Assembly: GCF_029167235.1 (NCBI RefSeq)
Contig: NZ_JARFTR010000036.1
Coordinates: 1 to 43,899, forward strand
Length of the DNA stretch: 43,899 bases
Direction of reading: 5' to 3'
Source of the DNA: Kamptonema sp. UHCC 0994
GTDB lineage: Bacteria; Cyanobacteriota; Cyanobacteriia; Cyanobacteriales; Microcoleaceae
The position numbers were made by a program, and so were the translations under genes. Numbering within the stretch: position 1 is the first letter of the stretch; the number at the start of each line of letters is the position of its first letter. This document shows positions 8,872-17,472 of this stretch, in pieces. The notes under the pieces were generated by a model that was given only the letters and a program-made list of their open reading frames with translations, was not told the DNA's origin and did no database searches.

Positions 8872-9903
8872 TTACTGAGCCGATGCTGGAGAGCTAACCT
8901 TAAAAAGACCCCCTTTCTGGGAAAGGTGTCTGAGTGTGCCGATCGCAAAAGCCAGCCCACTGTAAAGATAATACAGCCAGTGCCAAGGAATAGTCTTGAT
9001 GGCGAACCAAAGCCCCTGTTTACGGGCAAAAAAGCTATAAAGTGCCGCGTTGAGCGCAAACAGTAACAGAGCGAGTACCAACGCTACAGCCAGAAAACCA
9101 ACCCACAGCCATGCTAGAACCAAACATCCCAACAGCCCATAAGCTAACATCGCGCTGATTCGGCTAGAAACTTGCAGGTTAAGGTCATTATTCAGCCTGC
9201 GATCGCGCAAAATTAATTCAGTCCAAGGTAGTGCCCTATAGAAAAAGTCAGCTTTCAGCAGAGAAACAGCTTCCCAGCGTTTTAAATGTTTTACTTGTAA
9301 CGTCTTACACAATCGAATCCGATAACCGGCCGCCTTCAGTCTATACCCCAGCTCAATATCTTCAATCGAAGGCCGACGGTAAATCTCATTAAAACCACCC
9401 ACAGCCAAGAAAATCTCTCGGCGGATGGCTCCGCAAGCACCCCAGAAAGTAGATGCTTCCTCGCAGCCGGTTTGGTGAACGTAGTGATGGAGCAAGTTTC
9501 GGTACTGAGACAGGAAATTAGGCGAGCCAGGAGCATCATCATAAGAACCAATCATCGCAGCTAAGTACGGATTCCCCTGGAAAATCTTCATCACATAACC
9601 GATAGCCTCTGGACAGACAGCAACATCTGCATCTACAAAAAACAGAATATCTCCCTGAGCTGCCAGCGCCCCCAAATTCCGCGCCTGGGCGGGGCCGCCA
9701 GATTCGGGAATTCTGATTACTTTTGCGCCGTATTCCTTGGCCAAACGCCAGGAACCATCCGTATCGCCATCTGCCACTACAATGATTTCGGTAGCTCTTG
9801 GTAAGGCTTCCGCCAGTTTTGACATACAGGTGCGGAAGTATGCGCCCCCATTGTGAACTGGGATAATAACCGAGACAGTCAATTCACTGTTATCAAGCAT
9901 CAC
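8872..9903 (-). CDS. Family 2 glycosyltransferase with C-terminal membrane segments
   Basis: The GT-A domain occupies residues 8-235: VSVIIPVHNGG, VVADGDTDGSW, GGPAQARNLGA, and the metal-binding motif FFVDADVAV. The acceptor-side motif IEDIELGYRLKAAGY follows. At least three hydrophobic segments (around residues 240-335: LAYGLLGCLVLAWLWVGF, VLALLLFALNAAL, TIPWHWLYYLYSGLAFAIG) anchor it in the membrane. The 343-residue length fits dolichyl-phosphate-sugar-synthase-like or exopolysaccharide enzymes. Two adjacent Met codons start the frame; either could be used. It probably shares a transcript with the FAD enzyme downstream (157 bp). Confidence 0.9.
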   Translation of the reverse strand: MMLDNSELTVSVIIPVHNGGAYFRTCMSKLAEALPRATEIIVVADGDTDGSWRLAKEYGAKVIRIPESGGPAQARNLGALAAQGDILFFVDADVAVCPEAIGYVMKIFQGNPYLAAMIGSYDDAPGSPNFLSQYRNLLHHYVHQTGCEEASTFWGACGAIRREIFLAVGGFNEIYRRPSIEDIELGYRLKAAGYRIRLCKTLQVKHLKRWEAVSLLKADFFYRALPWTELILRDRRLNNDLNLQVSSRISAMLAYGLLGCLVLAWLWVGFLAVALVLALLLFALNAALYSFFARKQGLWFAIKTIPWHWLYYLYSGLAFAIGTLRHLSQKGGLFKVSSPASAQ

Positions 9904-10394
9904 CTAAACTGTTTAAATTAAATTGCCAAAATGTACTTGAGTTTTACAGATGCTACTTTACAAGGGTAAAGTCTAGTTATTTTTCAGGAAGAAGCATTAG
10001 GCTTGTGTTCTCAAATACATAATTTTTGCCGATCTTGGTAATTGTCTTGCGTCTGGTTTATACTTGTATTCTAGTAAACATTTTGTTGATATTGCTATTG
10101 TTTGGGGGGCATCTTTACCAATTCTTTAATTATTTGGTTACTTTGATAAATTTCCCAAAAAGTTGAGTTTGCTTTAGGCTTAACAGTCTTGCACTACACA
10201 AAATTTTTATCCAAGTGTGCTGGGCAAGTATAGTATAATACTTTTCCTTTGCGATCTCAGCTTAGAGTCCCCAGCTCCCACTTGCCAGTTTTCCCCCTTG
10301 ACGCAAAATGGCATTTAGATATAGTAGGTTCAGTAGAGAGTTCGCCTCAATAAATTGTGCAACGATAACAGTAAAAGAGCGATCGCGATTTAAA
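9904..10394. other. intergenic region with no recognised gene
   Basis: 491 bp, AT-rich, between the glycosyltransferase start and the VMAP-HTH stop. I see no open frame of useful length, no RNA gene and no strong repeat. It must contain the promoter of the glycosyltransferase gene. Confidence 0.5.
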
Positions 10395-10961
10395 CTATAA
10401 TAATTCACGCAATATTGTTTCGATCGCTACATCGGGTAGACCGAGTACCAAAGCTATTTGGCATGGTTCGATACCTTGACTGTGCAATTTGCAAACGACA
10501 TCAGCGACATTAATTTCTAGGCGTTCGATCTGAGTTTTTAATCTGGAGTTAGTGGCGCGATCTTTATCAGAGTCGTTAGGCGGAGAAAGACAGGGGTTGA
10601 GGTTGAGAGTGTGGACGTATTCGACGTATTGATGAATATAATCTCTACCGAAGTTTGAAGTATTGCTAATATTTCTGCGATCGCAAGCAGCTTTGAGATT
10701 GCCTTTTTGCATATCTTCATCCATAACTACCGAGAGAGTTTTGAGTAACTTGTAGCCGACTTCTCGGACGTATTTGGTGGTGTAGCGGGTGTCACGAGCG
10801 ATCGTTTCATAAGTTTTGCCATCATACATTCCCTGAAACAGTAGCCGTTGCAGAGTATTGAGATGTTTACCAGTTTTCTCGAAGATCAGGTCATCAACTA
10901 ATTTTAGCAGTTCGTTTTCGTCAGGGACGGCTTGCAACGGGCGATCGTCCTTGGGCACCAT
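10395..10961 (-). CDS. VMAP-type HTH protein (intact paralogue)
   Basis: The 188-residue protein has an N-terminal domain with ELLKLVDDLIFEKTGKHLNT, LQRLLFQGMYDGKTYETIA and YTTKYVREVGYKLLKTLS, the HTH form found at the N-terminus of vWA-MoxR-associated conflict proteins. The C-terminus (CKLHSQGIEPCQIALVLGLP) is a second HTH-like segment, shared with the pseudogene at 2066-2614. Here the domain stands alone instead of being fused to an ATPase or protease. I place the start at the ATG at 10961. The frame is open up to 11105, but that extension translates the 10-bp repeats and is not shared by the paralogue. It is divergent from the RTX gene. A transcriptional regulator or sensor role is an inference. 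Confidence 0.75.
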   Translation of the reverse strand: MVPKDDRPLQAVPDENELLKLVDDLIFEKTGKHLNTLQRLLFQGMYDGKTYETIARDTRYTTKYVREVGYKLLKTLSVVMDEDMQKGNLKAACDRRNISNTSNFGRDYIHQYVEYVHTLNLNPCLSPPNDSDKDRATNSRLKTQIERLEINVADVVCKLHSQGIEPCQIALVLGLPDVAIETILRELL

Positions 10962-11000
10962 AGGTTGAGTGAAGGCAAAATAAAATTGTGTGAAACTTCG

Positions 11001-11046
11001 GGCTTTTTCAGTCTTTTTCGGGCTTTTTTGGTCAAGACATAAGTGA
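11001..11046 (-). promoter_or_regulatory. 10-bp direct repeats and TCACTTAT box upstream of the VMAP-HTH gene
   Basis: Coding-strand order: TCACTTAT (11039-11046), an 8-nt spacer, then three consecutive 10-mers AAAAAAGCCC, GAAAAAGACT, GAAAAAGCCC (11001-11030). The upstream region of the paralogous pseudogene has the same box and the same 10-bp GAAAAAG period, with a spacing difference of about 1 nt. The region lies between divergent genes and could control both. Confidence 0.65.
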
Positions 11047-11092
11047 GACAGATGAGGTACATTCTGAATCAGTTTATTTGCACTAACACCAA

Positions 11093-13411
11093 GTGAGCGA
11101 CACAATGCCTGACAATTTAGCTCTGCTCGACAAAAGCGATAACATACCGAACACTGACAGCGCCGAGACTGAAGCGGATTGCGGCTGTCCCTTCAAAAAA
11201 GCCGCGACTCCAGAGACGGTATCGAATGCTCAGTCTATCGATAGTATCCTCAACCCAGGGGGCAAAGATACGCTACAACCTTCTGTCACGCAAGACTTTT
11301 TGAATGGTAACACAGGAAACGACTTCATATCCGATAGTGCTGATGGGGATATGGGGCGATCGCTTTCTCAAGTCGGCGGTGGCTCACTTTCAAGCGATGG
11401 TAGTGCGTACATCTTAACTGAAGGAAGCGACAGATTCACCATCGCGATCGGCTTGCTCGATACTCTCATAGGCGGCTTGCGGGGTTTAGGCGGTGCGGAT
11501 TCGATTACGGGTTCGGAATCAGGGGATATCGTCTATAGCGACGAAGGAGATGACAGAATTGAGGGCCTCGGTGGTGCTGATTTGCTCTACGGCGGCGCGG
11601 GAAACGATTTTCTAAGTGGCGGTACTGGTCAAAATGGTCTCCTTGGCGGTGATGGTGAAGATACTTTGCAGGGTGGTGAAAGTGCTGATGGTGTCAACGG
11701 AAATGCAGGTGATGACATAATCTTTGGTGCTGGCGGAGACGACTTTTTGCGCGGTGGTCGCGGTAACGATATTGTAAATGGGGAAGATGGCGATGACTTT
11801 GTAATCGGCGATTTTGGCAATGATACTTTGACGGGTGGTGCGGGTCAAGATGTGTTTTTTCTGCGTTATGAAGAGGCTTTAGGCTCTCCTACTTTTGACT
11901 TAATTACCGACTATCAAAAAACAATTGATTTCATCGGACTTAGTACAAATCTTCGGGAATCCGATATCGTTTTGGAGTCAAAAGTGCAGCCTTCTGGTGG
12001 TTCTGCTGTGGATATTAAAGTGGCTGCAACAGGGACTTTGTTAGGTACTGTTTTGGGAGTGACACCAGATGATTTAAGGGGTCGTTTCAGACCTTATGAT
12101 GTGGAACCAGATCGTCCTGAAGACTTGGCGACGCTCGATCTACCGGAAGTGAAAAAGCTATCTGACACTAAATTCCAGATGGAATTTCCGGCGAGTGATG
12201 GTAGCAAATATATAATTGTTTTTCAAGATGATGCTGACGGACGTTTCGTAGAATCAGTTATCTTTGTACCCAATCCTATAACAGGTGTTAGTGGTAGTAC
12301 AACGCGCATGAGTCGAGATGGTACAAGCGCGGATGTCACAGTTGAAGGGTCTAATGAAACTCTACGAGTTGAGAATCAGCCGAGTAAAGAACCTGGAAAG
12401 CCGGAGCAAGGTGTCATATCGCGGCTCAAAGATGGTCAGATTGTTGACAAAGTAAATTTTCCTCTGCCAATCGAGCCACCTCCAGTATCTACTCCTGTAC
12501 AACCAAAACCAACGACTCCTCCCCCAGTTGCTGGGCCAGATTTTGCGAAAGCTTGTAAGTCGCTTACGGATTTCTGTGAGAAAAATGAAAAAGTGGCTAA
12601 AGTGCTTGACGTTTTTGCTGCTGTGTCAGCACTTGGTGGTTTAGCATTTCCTCCCCTTGAAGTTGTTGCAGCCGGATTGAAGGGAATATCAAATGCGTTG
12701 ACAGTAGTTAATTACTGTTGCACAATTCTTACTGGTAATGATACACAGCTTCTTCTGAGAGTATTTGACACTGTGATTGACAAAAAATTTGAGAAAGCTG
12801 AAGAATTCAAAGACTTAGCAAAAGTTACAGCAAAGCGTATCGATGTAGGTAAATCTATCTCTAGACTCTTTGTAGGTTTGAAAATGCCGCAAGAAAACAC
12901 TCTCAAAACAAACTTTTTGCCTCAATTCCGAAAGTTTCTTGCTGACAATACGGGTATTCCATTTGACGCTTGCGATAAACCTGCGACTACTCCTGAACCA
13001 GCACCAACTTGTTCGGAAAGAGACTTTGAGGCAGAAATTACGCCTTCAGTTCTCAACTATGGACAAGCAGCAGAAGTCAAAGTTACCTACTGCGATCCCA
13101 AAAATGAAATAGACAACTTACATATATTCCTTGGGAATGGAAAAACCAAAGACATTCCTGTTTCCTCATCCAGTGGCACGATAAGTTTTGGGATACGAAA
13201 CAAGCCAAACTCTTTTGGGGACTGTGATGACTTGGGTTTTGCGGCTGATGGTAGGTTAGGAAGATCCGAGTATCTTGTTGTTTCAGGTACAAGCAAGGGT
13301 CGTGAGTTAGCTCAAATGAGCAATTTGCTTGACTTTCATCTCACTGGTGGATTAAATCAAATCGTTACTCAATTCAAGAGTTCCGGTTTGTGTGATGTAG
13401 AGTTTATTTAA
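11093..13411 (+). CDS. RTX-type calcium-binding repeat protein
   Basis: A 772-residue protein with a central block (residues about 135-255) of nonapeptide repeats of the type GGxGxDxLx (GGAGNDFLSGGTG, GGRGNDIVNGEDGDD, GDFGNDTLTGGAGQD). These form calcium-binding parallel beta-rolls in proteins exported by type I secretion. There is no N-terminal signal peptide, as expected for that route. A Pro-rich linker (around residues 465-485) leads to a C-terminal part of about 280 residues with six or more cysteines and a long hydrophobic stretch (VLDVFAAVSALGGLAFPPLEVVAAGLKG) that I cannot assign. The start is GTG at 11093 or ATG at 11105; neither has a good ribosome-binding site. No secretion ABC transporter lies nearby. 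Confidence 0.85.
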   Translation: MSDTMPDNLALLDKSDNIPNTDSAETEADCGCPFKKAATPETVSNAQSIDSILNPGGKDTLQPSVTQDFLNGNTGNDFISDSADGDMGRSLSQVGGGSLSSDGSAYILTEGSDRFTIAIGLLDTLIGGLRGLGGADSITGSESGDIVYSDEGDDRIEGLGGADLLYGGAGNDFLSGGTGQNGLLGGDGEDTLQGGESADGVNGNAGDDIIFGAGGDDFLRGGRGNDIVNGEDGDDFVIGDFGNDTLTGGAGQDVFFLRYEEALGSPTFDLITDYQKTIDFIGLSTNLRESDIVLESKVQPSGGSAVDIKVAATGTLLGTVLGVTPDDLRGRFRPYDVEPDRPEDLATLDLPEVKKLSDTKFQMEFPASDGSKYIIVFQDDADGRFVESVIFVPNPITGVSGSTTRMSRDGTSADVTVEGSNETLRVENQPSKEPGKPEQGVISRLKDGQIVDKVNFPLPIEPPPVSTPVQPKPTTPPPVAGPDFAKACKSLTDFCEKNEKVAKVLDVFAAVSALGGLAFPPLEVVAAGLKGISNALTVVNYCCTILTGNDTQLLLRVFDTVIDKKFEKAEEFKDLAKVTAKRIDVGKSISRLFVGLKMPQENTLKTNFLPQFRKFLADNTGIPFDACDKPATTPEPAPTCSERDFEAEITPSVLNYGQAAEVKVTYCDPKNEIDNLHIFLGNGKTKDIPVSSSSGTISFGIRNKPNSFGDCDDLGFAADGRLGRSEYLVVSGTSKGRELAQMSNLLDFHLTGGLNQIVTQFKSSGLCDVEFI

Positions 13412-14236
13412 TAAAATTTGTAGGGGCGGGTTCGCCGACCAATTATGTCACCCACTAATAATATTGAAAACCCGCCCCCACCCAACGAATAATCCCTAAC
13501 AACGATCCTCGCCTTATTGTTAAAATCAATGTAGTGGGGGCGGGTTTTTAGGATTGTCGATGGGTGTCAGATATTTTGGCGAACCCGCCCCTACAGTCAT
13601 TTGGTGCGATCGCATTTTTTTGGGACAATCCTGTGCGATCGCCCTCTTGGATTCGGCGTTTCCAGTGCGTGTGATGTAGGGTTGGTTTAAGGGCGATCGC
13701 TATTTAATAAAATGTGGTAGGGGCGGGTTAACCGACCAATTATGTCACCCACCAATAATATTGATAACCCGCCCCCACCCAACGAATAACACCGAACAAC
13801 CATCATCGCCTGATTGTTAAATTCAATTAATTGTTGATTTTTCGTGGGTGGGGGCGGGTTTTTAGGATTGTCGATGGGTGTCAAATATTTTGGCGAACCC
13901 GCCCCTACAGTCATTTGGTGCGATCGCATTTTTTTGGGACAATCCTGTGCGATCGCCCTCTTGGATTAGGCATTTCCAGTGCGTGTGATGTAGAGTTAGT
14001 TTAAGGGCGATCGCTATTTAATAAAATGTGGTAGGGGCGGGTTCACCGACCAATTTTGGCACTCACCAATAATATTGATAACCCGCCCCCACCCAACGAA
14101 TAACACCGAACAACCATCCTTACCTTATTGTTAAATTGAATTAATTGTTAATTTTTTCATGGGGTGTGGGCGGGTTTTTAGGATTGTCGGTGGGTGTCAG
14201 ATATTTGGGCGAACCCGCCCCTACAAGCCTGCTAAA
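13405..14236. repeat. tandem array of about 300-bp units, each with two REP-like hairpins (units 1-3)
   Basis: Units begin at TATTTAATAAAAT at 13405, 13701 and 14015, giving periods of 296 and 314 bp; unit 3 is cut at about 14236. Each unit carries hairpin one (GTAGGGGCGGGTT...AACCCGCCCCC, e.g. 13420-13480) and hairpin two (GGGGGCGGGTTTTTAGG...GAACCCGCCCCTAC, e.g. 13533-13594). Units 1 and 2 also carry three GCGATCGC sites each. The junction segments (GTGTGATGTAGxGTT) resemble the last codons of the RTX gene. Confidence 0.9.
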
Positions 14237-14846
14237 ATGGGATGGTAAAATATTGGCAAAAATATGAAATATAATCCTGATATCCATCATCGCCGATCTA
14301 TTCGTTTACCAGGATATGACTATAGCCAACCAGGTGCATATTTTGTAACAATCTGTATTTGGCAACGTGAATGTTTATTAGGTGAAATTCAAGAGGGGAA
14401 TATTTTATTAAACAGTTACGGTCAAGTTGTTAATTTTAATTGGTTTAATCTGCTCAAAGTCTATCCTCATATTGAATTAGATTGTTTTGCAATCATGCCG
14501 AATCATATTCATGGAATTATTCTCATAAAAGAGCGGAATCAAAATTGTAGTTTATCGGAAATTGTTAGAGGTTTCAAAACATTTTCTGCCCGTCGGATCA
14601 ATCAGCTACGTTCTGTTTCAGGCATACCTGTATGGCAAAGGGGTTATTATGAACATATTATTCGGAACGAAACCGCCTTATCTAAAATTCAGGAATATAT
14701 TATCAATAATCCCTATAATTGGGAAACCGATGAAATGCACCCATGCCAAAAATTAAACAATTCCCAGCAAATCAATATTAAATTAAATAAGAAAAATATC
14801 CTATCGATAAATTTATCATAAAACCCACAACTTGTAGGGGCGGGTT
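14225..14846 (+). mobile_element. REP-associated transposase element inside the array
   Basis: The RAYT gene is bracketed by inverted REP ends: ...AACCCGCCCCTAC ending near 14224 on the left and GTAGGGGCGGGTT from 14834 on the right. Gene plus flanking palindromes has the form of a cyanobacterial RAYT-REP (REPtron-like) unit. Exact ends are uncertain because the flanks are themselves part of the array. Confidence 0.7.
14264..14821 (+). CDS. REP-associated tyrosine transposase (RAYT, Y1/HUH family)
   Basis: A single-domain Y1 transposase of 185 residues. The N-terminal family pattern is RRSIRLPGYDYSQPGAYFVT followed by CIWQRECLLGE. The HUH metal-binding motif is MPNHIHGIILI (around residue 88). 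The downstream segment VWQRGYYEHIIRNE supplies the catalytic tyrosine. RAYTs cut and join single-stranded REP hairpins and are usually single-copy domesticated genes. This copy sits in the middle of an array of REP-like hairpins, its probable substrates. The ATG at 14264 is natural; the Asn/Lys-rich tail is not conserved in the family. All motifs look intact. Confidence 0.93.
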   Translation: MKYNPDIHHRRSIRLPGYDYSQPGAYFVTICIWQRECLLGEIQEGNILLNSYGQVVNFNWFNLLKVYPHIELDCFAIMPNHIHGIILIKERNQNCSLSEIVRGFKTFSARRINQLRSVSGIPVWQRGYYEHIIRNETALSKIQEYIINNPYNWETDEMHPCQKLNNSQQINIKLNKKNILSINLS

Positions 14847-15140
14847 CGCCAACAATTCTTGCTACATAACGAATAATCTTGAAAACCCGCCCCCACCCAA
14901 CGAATAACCCCAAATAACCATCCTCGCCTGATTGTTAAATTCAATTAATTGTTAATCTTTTCGTGGGTGGGGGCGGGTTTTTAGGATTGTCGATTGGTGT
15001 CAAATATTTTGGCGAACCCGCCCCTACATTCATTTGGTGCGATCGCATTTTTTTGGGACAATCCTGTGCGATCGCCCTCTTGGATTAGGCATTTCCAATG
15101 CGTGTGATGTAGGGTTGGTTTAAGGGCGATCGCGATTGCC
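14834..15140. repeat. fourth REP-like tandem unit
   Basis: Same order as units 1-2: GTAGGGGCGGGTT hairpin from 14834, a second hairpin about 14963-15028, two GCGATCGC sites, the GTGTGATGTAGGGTT segment, and a final GCGATCGC at 15127. A degenerate further copy, with GTAGGGATGGGTTCACC and CGAACCCACAACC remnants, continues to about 15310. Confidence 0.85.
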
Positions 15141-15316
15141 TATGTCAGTGGGTGTTAAATACCTGGGCGAACCCACAACCTGCAAAGGATGAGAGCGATC
15201 AGCAAACCGCAGCAAAATATTCGTATCCACAAGGAATAACATGGCTAGTGTGGTAGGGATGGGTTCACCGATGGATTTTATTACCCATAGATAATCTCGA
15301 TAAACCCAAAATTCCC

Positions 15317-15610
15317 TTAGTACGGAGGATTTTTCTTAGACACATTCAGTATCGGCAACTGAGGTCTAGAAGAATGAGGAGGGAGATAATATTCTGGGGC
15401 TGGGGCCGGTTGCTCGATAGAGGAACTGTGGATTTGCCACCAACGGAGAGCGATCGCTACGCTAGCAGTACCGAGTCCAAAAGCTAATAATGGCCCACTC
15501 GCGGCCATACCGCCGATCGCGGCATCAACAGCCCCTACGGTAATCACAAAGCTGGTGACAGGCTCCCTGCGGTAAGCTGATTTTAAAATGCGCTGCCATG
15601 AAACATTCAT
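15317..15610 (-). CDS. Small hypothetical membrane protein
   Basis: A 97-residue protein. The N-terminus MNVSWQRILKSAYRREPVTSF is basic and is followed by a hydrophobic, Gly/Ala-rich stretch (residues 20-56) that could form one long or two short membrane helices. The C-terminal 40 residues are Pro/Ser-rich and polar. I do not recognise a family; it resembles small conserved cyanobacterial membrane proteins. No gene is close on the same strand; the hli gene lies about 390 bp upstream. Confidence 0.6.
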   Translation of the reverse strand: MNVSWQRILKSAYRREPVTSFVITVGAVDAAIGGMAASGPLLAFGLGTASVAIALRWWQIHSSSIEQPAPAPEYYLPPHSSRPQLPILNVSKKNPPY

Positions 15611-16000
15611 CGCGGTTTACTCAGTTCTGTTTATCTACGATCTCTAAAACTTAGAGTTTGCGGAAGGTTCGGGATTTTCTAGCTCAAAGGCTAGCCGAAT
15701 TTAATTTCTTATCCTTACCTTGGGGAATTGTAGACGAGCACGACCAAATTGCGAAGCTCTTGAGCTACAAAATTTTACCTCAGACACACCTCACGACGTG
15801 ATAATTTTCAATCGCGAGAATTTCAGTCTGATGTGGACAACTCCCTGAACCTGTTCTCCCTAATGTCTATTCTAACTAAATCCCAGAGGTTGTCAGGTTG
15901 AGGAAGGCTTGCCCCCCTTAACTAGAGCAGGATCGTAGAAATAACTCACCAGTAAAAAAAGGTTGAGTAGATAGGGGCTGACCTTAGCCATTGCTAAAAT
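15611..16000. other. intergenic region with a short hairpin, otherwise unassigned
   Basis: 390 bp between the small membrane protein and the hli gene. CTAGC and GCTAG around 15679-15695 can form a 5-bp hairpin. I see no tRNA or convincing frame. A small RNA is possible but nothing specific supports it. Confidence 0.4.
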
Positions 16001-16171
16001 TTAGTTGAGACCTAGCCAAGAGAGTAATCCCTGACCAGTGAAATACTCGATAATCAGAGTTAGGGTAAAACCAACCATCGCGGCTCGACCATTGAGGCGT
16101 TCCGCGTAGTCGTTGAAGCCAAACTTTGGTTGTTCCAGCTTGGGAGTAGTGGTGGGTTCTAGTTGCGACAT
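16001..16171 (-). CDS. hli: High-light-inducible protein (Hli/Scp, one-helix LHC-like)
   Basis: A 56-residue frame from the ATG at 16171 to the TAA at 16001. The sequence contains FGFNDYAERLNGRAAMVGF, the chlorophyll-binding ExxNGRxAMxGF signature of one-helix CAB/ELIP/HLIP proteins. The membrane helix continues through TLTLIIEYFTGQG to a short tail. Such proteins bind chlorophyll and carotenoid in the thylakoid, quench energy and protect photosystem II assembly under strong light. GAGGAA lies upstream of the ATG as a possible ribosome-binding site. It is divergent from the DUF3611 gene (169 bp). The short N-terminus with TTTPKLEQPK is typical. Confidence 0.93.
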   Translation of the reverse strand: MSQLEPTTTPKLEQPKFGFNDYAERLNGRAAMVGFTLTLIIEYFTGQGLLSWLGLN

Positions 16172-16340
16172 TGCTTGCGGTTCCTCGCGACGTATGCTAG
16201 TTAAGTTTAAACTAGCTTGTTTAGTTACAATTCTTCAACATTTATGTCTATTGTGTAAAGAGGGTTAACCGACCGTCAAGCCTCCCTGGTTAGAAAAATG
16301 TTCTAAATTTCAGCCCCATAGCTTCCATCAACTCGAAAAT

Positions 16341-16934
16341 ATGTCAAATCAGTTAGAGTCCTTTTCGTCGCTTCCACCTGCTGTCCAGCGAGTTGCCTCT
16401 GCCCTTCGTAATGTCGGGTGGGTTTGCTTTTGGGCACAGTCAGTGCTAGCAGTAGTTGCGGCGCTGATTTTGCTATTTGCCATCCCCTTTGCTTTCCCAA
16501 GTGCGGCCCCTGGTGCCCGTTCCACAAATCCTGGTACTGGCGGGGGTTTATTTTTTGCGATTTGCGGGCTAGGGGTACTTGCCTATAGTGTTTATCGAGC
16601 TTTCCGCTACACTCGCTTGTCAAGAGAATTGCGATCATCCAGTACCGATTCTCGTCCCAAGAAGGCTGCCACGATTCAAGCAGTACGATTTGCTCTAATG
16701 AGTAATACGGTAGGGATGTTCCTGACCATACTAGGGGCCGAAGCGATCAGCGGCACGCTTTTGGCTAAATCTCTGGCTCAGCCACAAGCGTTATACAATC
16801 CCAATATTAATTTTAACCAGTTCATCCAGCCCCTAGATATTTTTGTGGTACTGGCCAACACCCACGCTATTTTTGCCCACTTTATCGGCATTGTCGCCGC
16901 CCTTTGGCTACTCGATCGCATTTATAAGCAGTAG
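16341..16934 (+). CDS. DUF3611 (Tic21-like) membrane protein
   Basis: A 197-residue protein with four hydrophobic segments: VCFWAQSVLAVVAALILLFAIPF, GGGLFFAICGLGVLAYSVYRAF, FALMSNTVGMFLTILGAEAISGTLLA, and FVVLANTHAIFAHFIGIVAALWLLD. The N-terminal LPPAVQRVASALRNVGWVCFWAQ is the family signature. The plant relative is the chloroplast inner-envelope protein TIC21, proposed as an import component or a metal permease. The cyanobacterial function is unsettled. Length and topology are normal. Confidence 0.87.
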   Translation: MSNQLESFSSLPPAVQRVASALRNVGWVCFWAQSVLAVVAALILLFAIPFAFPSAAPGARSTNPGTGGGLFFAICGLGVLAYSVYRAFRYTRLSRELRSSSTDSRPKKAATIQAVRFALMSNTVGMFLTILGAEAISGTLLAKSLAQPQALYNPNINFNQFIQPLDIFVVLANTHAIFAHFIGIVAALWLLDRIYKQ

Positions 16935-17472
16935 GAAGAAGGGCAGACACCAAGGAAGCAAACCCATATGAGGCAACAAGCTTGCGCCAATTGGTGTCCA
17001 TTAGGTCAGGGAAAACCATCGAAAATTTAGCGATCGCATCCAAGGTCAAAATGTTGAGGGTGGCGATCGTGAGTCGTTAATTTGTCGCTGATGGCAACTT
17101 TCTGGTCTTGGTCTTTTTACTTAGTTTTGTCTATCTCTGCCTACCTACTTACTTACTCAAATTGATAAGCATGAGCTAAAGCCACAAAGAATGTGGAAAA
17201 TACGGATTCCAAGTAGAGGGCAACTAAGTTACTATACTTTCTATAACAGTTTTCATATAGATGAGGACAGGCTAATTGCTAATTGCTAATTACTAATTAC
17301 TAATTGCTAATTGCTAATTAAAAGCGCCCTACCCAGTGCAGAAATGCTATATTACAAACGTTGTTAGCCGCAAAACTGTAAGACAGTATTCTCAACAATA
17401 CCAGCTTTAGTTTTAATACGGTATATTCTAGCACATTATCTCATCACAATTATTAAGATAGGCGAACATTAT
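16935..17472. other. intergenic region with heptamer repeats
   Basis: 538 bp before the large kinase gene. Apart from the heptamer tract at 17272-17320 I see no gene, RNA or strong terminator. The kinase promoter should lie in the last 150 bp. Confidence 0.5.
17272..17320. repeat. heptamer tandem repeat (STRR), seven copies of CTAATTR
   Basis: CTAATTG and CTAATTA alternate in seven exact 7-bp steps. Short tandem heptamers of this kind are common in filamentous cyanobacterial genomes and vary in number between strains. Confidence 0.9.

Noticed and set aside
10962-11105. N-terminal extension of the VMAP-HTH frame
   Set aside because: The 48 extra codons translate the 10-bp repeats, and the paralogue starts at the equivalent of 10961. 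It is treated as regulatory DNA.
13687-13929. 80-codon frame within the REP-like array
   Set aside because: It is Pro-rich only because it reads the hairpin GC arms; the other units have no equivalent frame of the same length.
16172-16280. HLR1-type light-response element upstream of hli
   Set aside because: TTTACA and TTACAA half-sites occur but not as a properly spaced tandem pair, so I do not claim a regulatory site.
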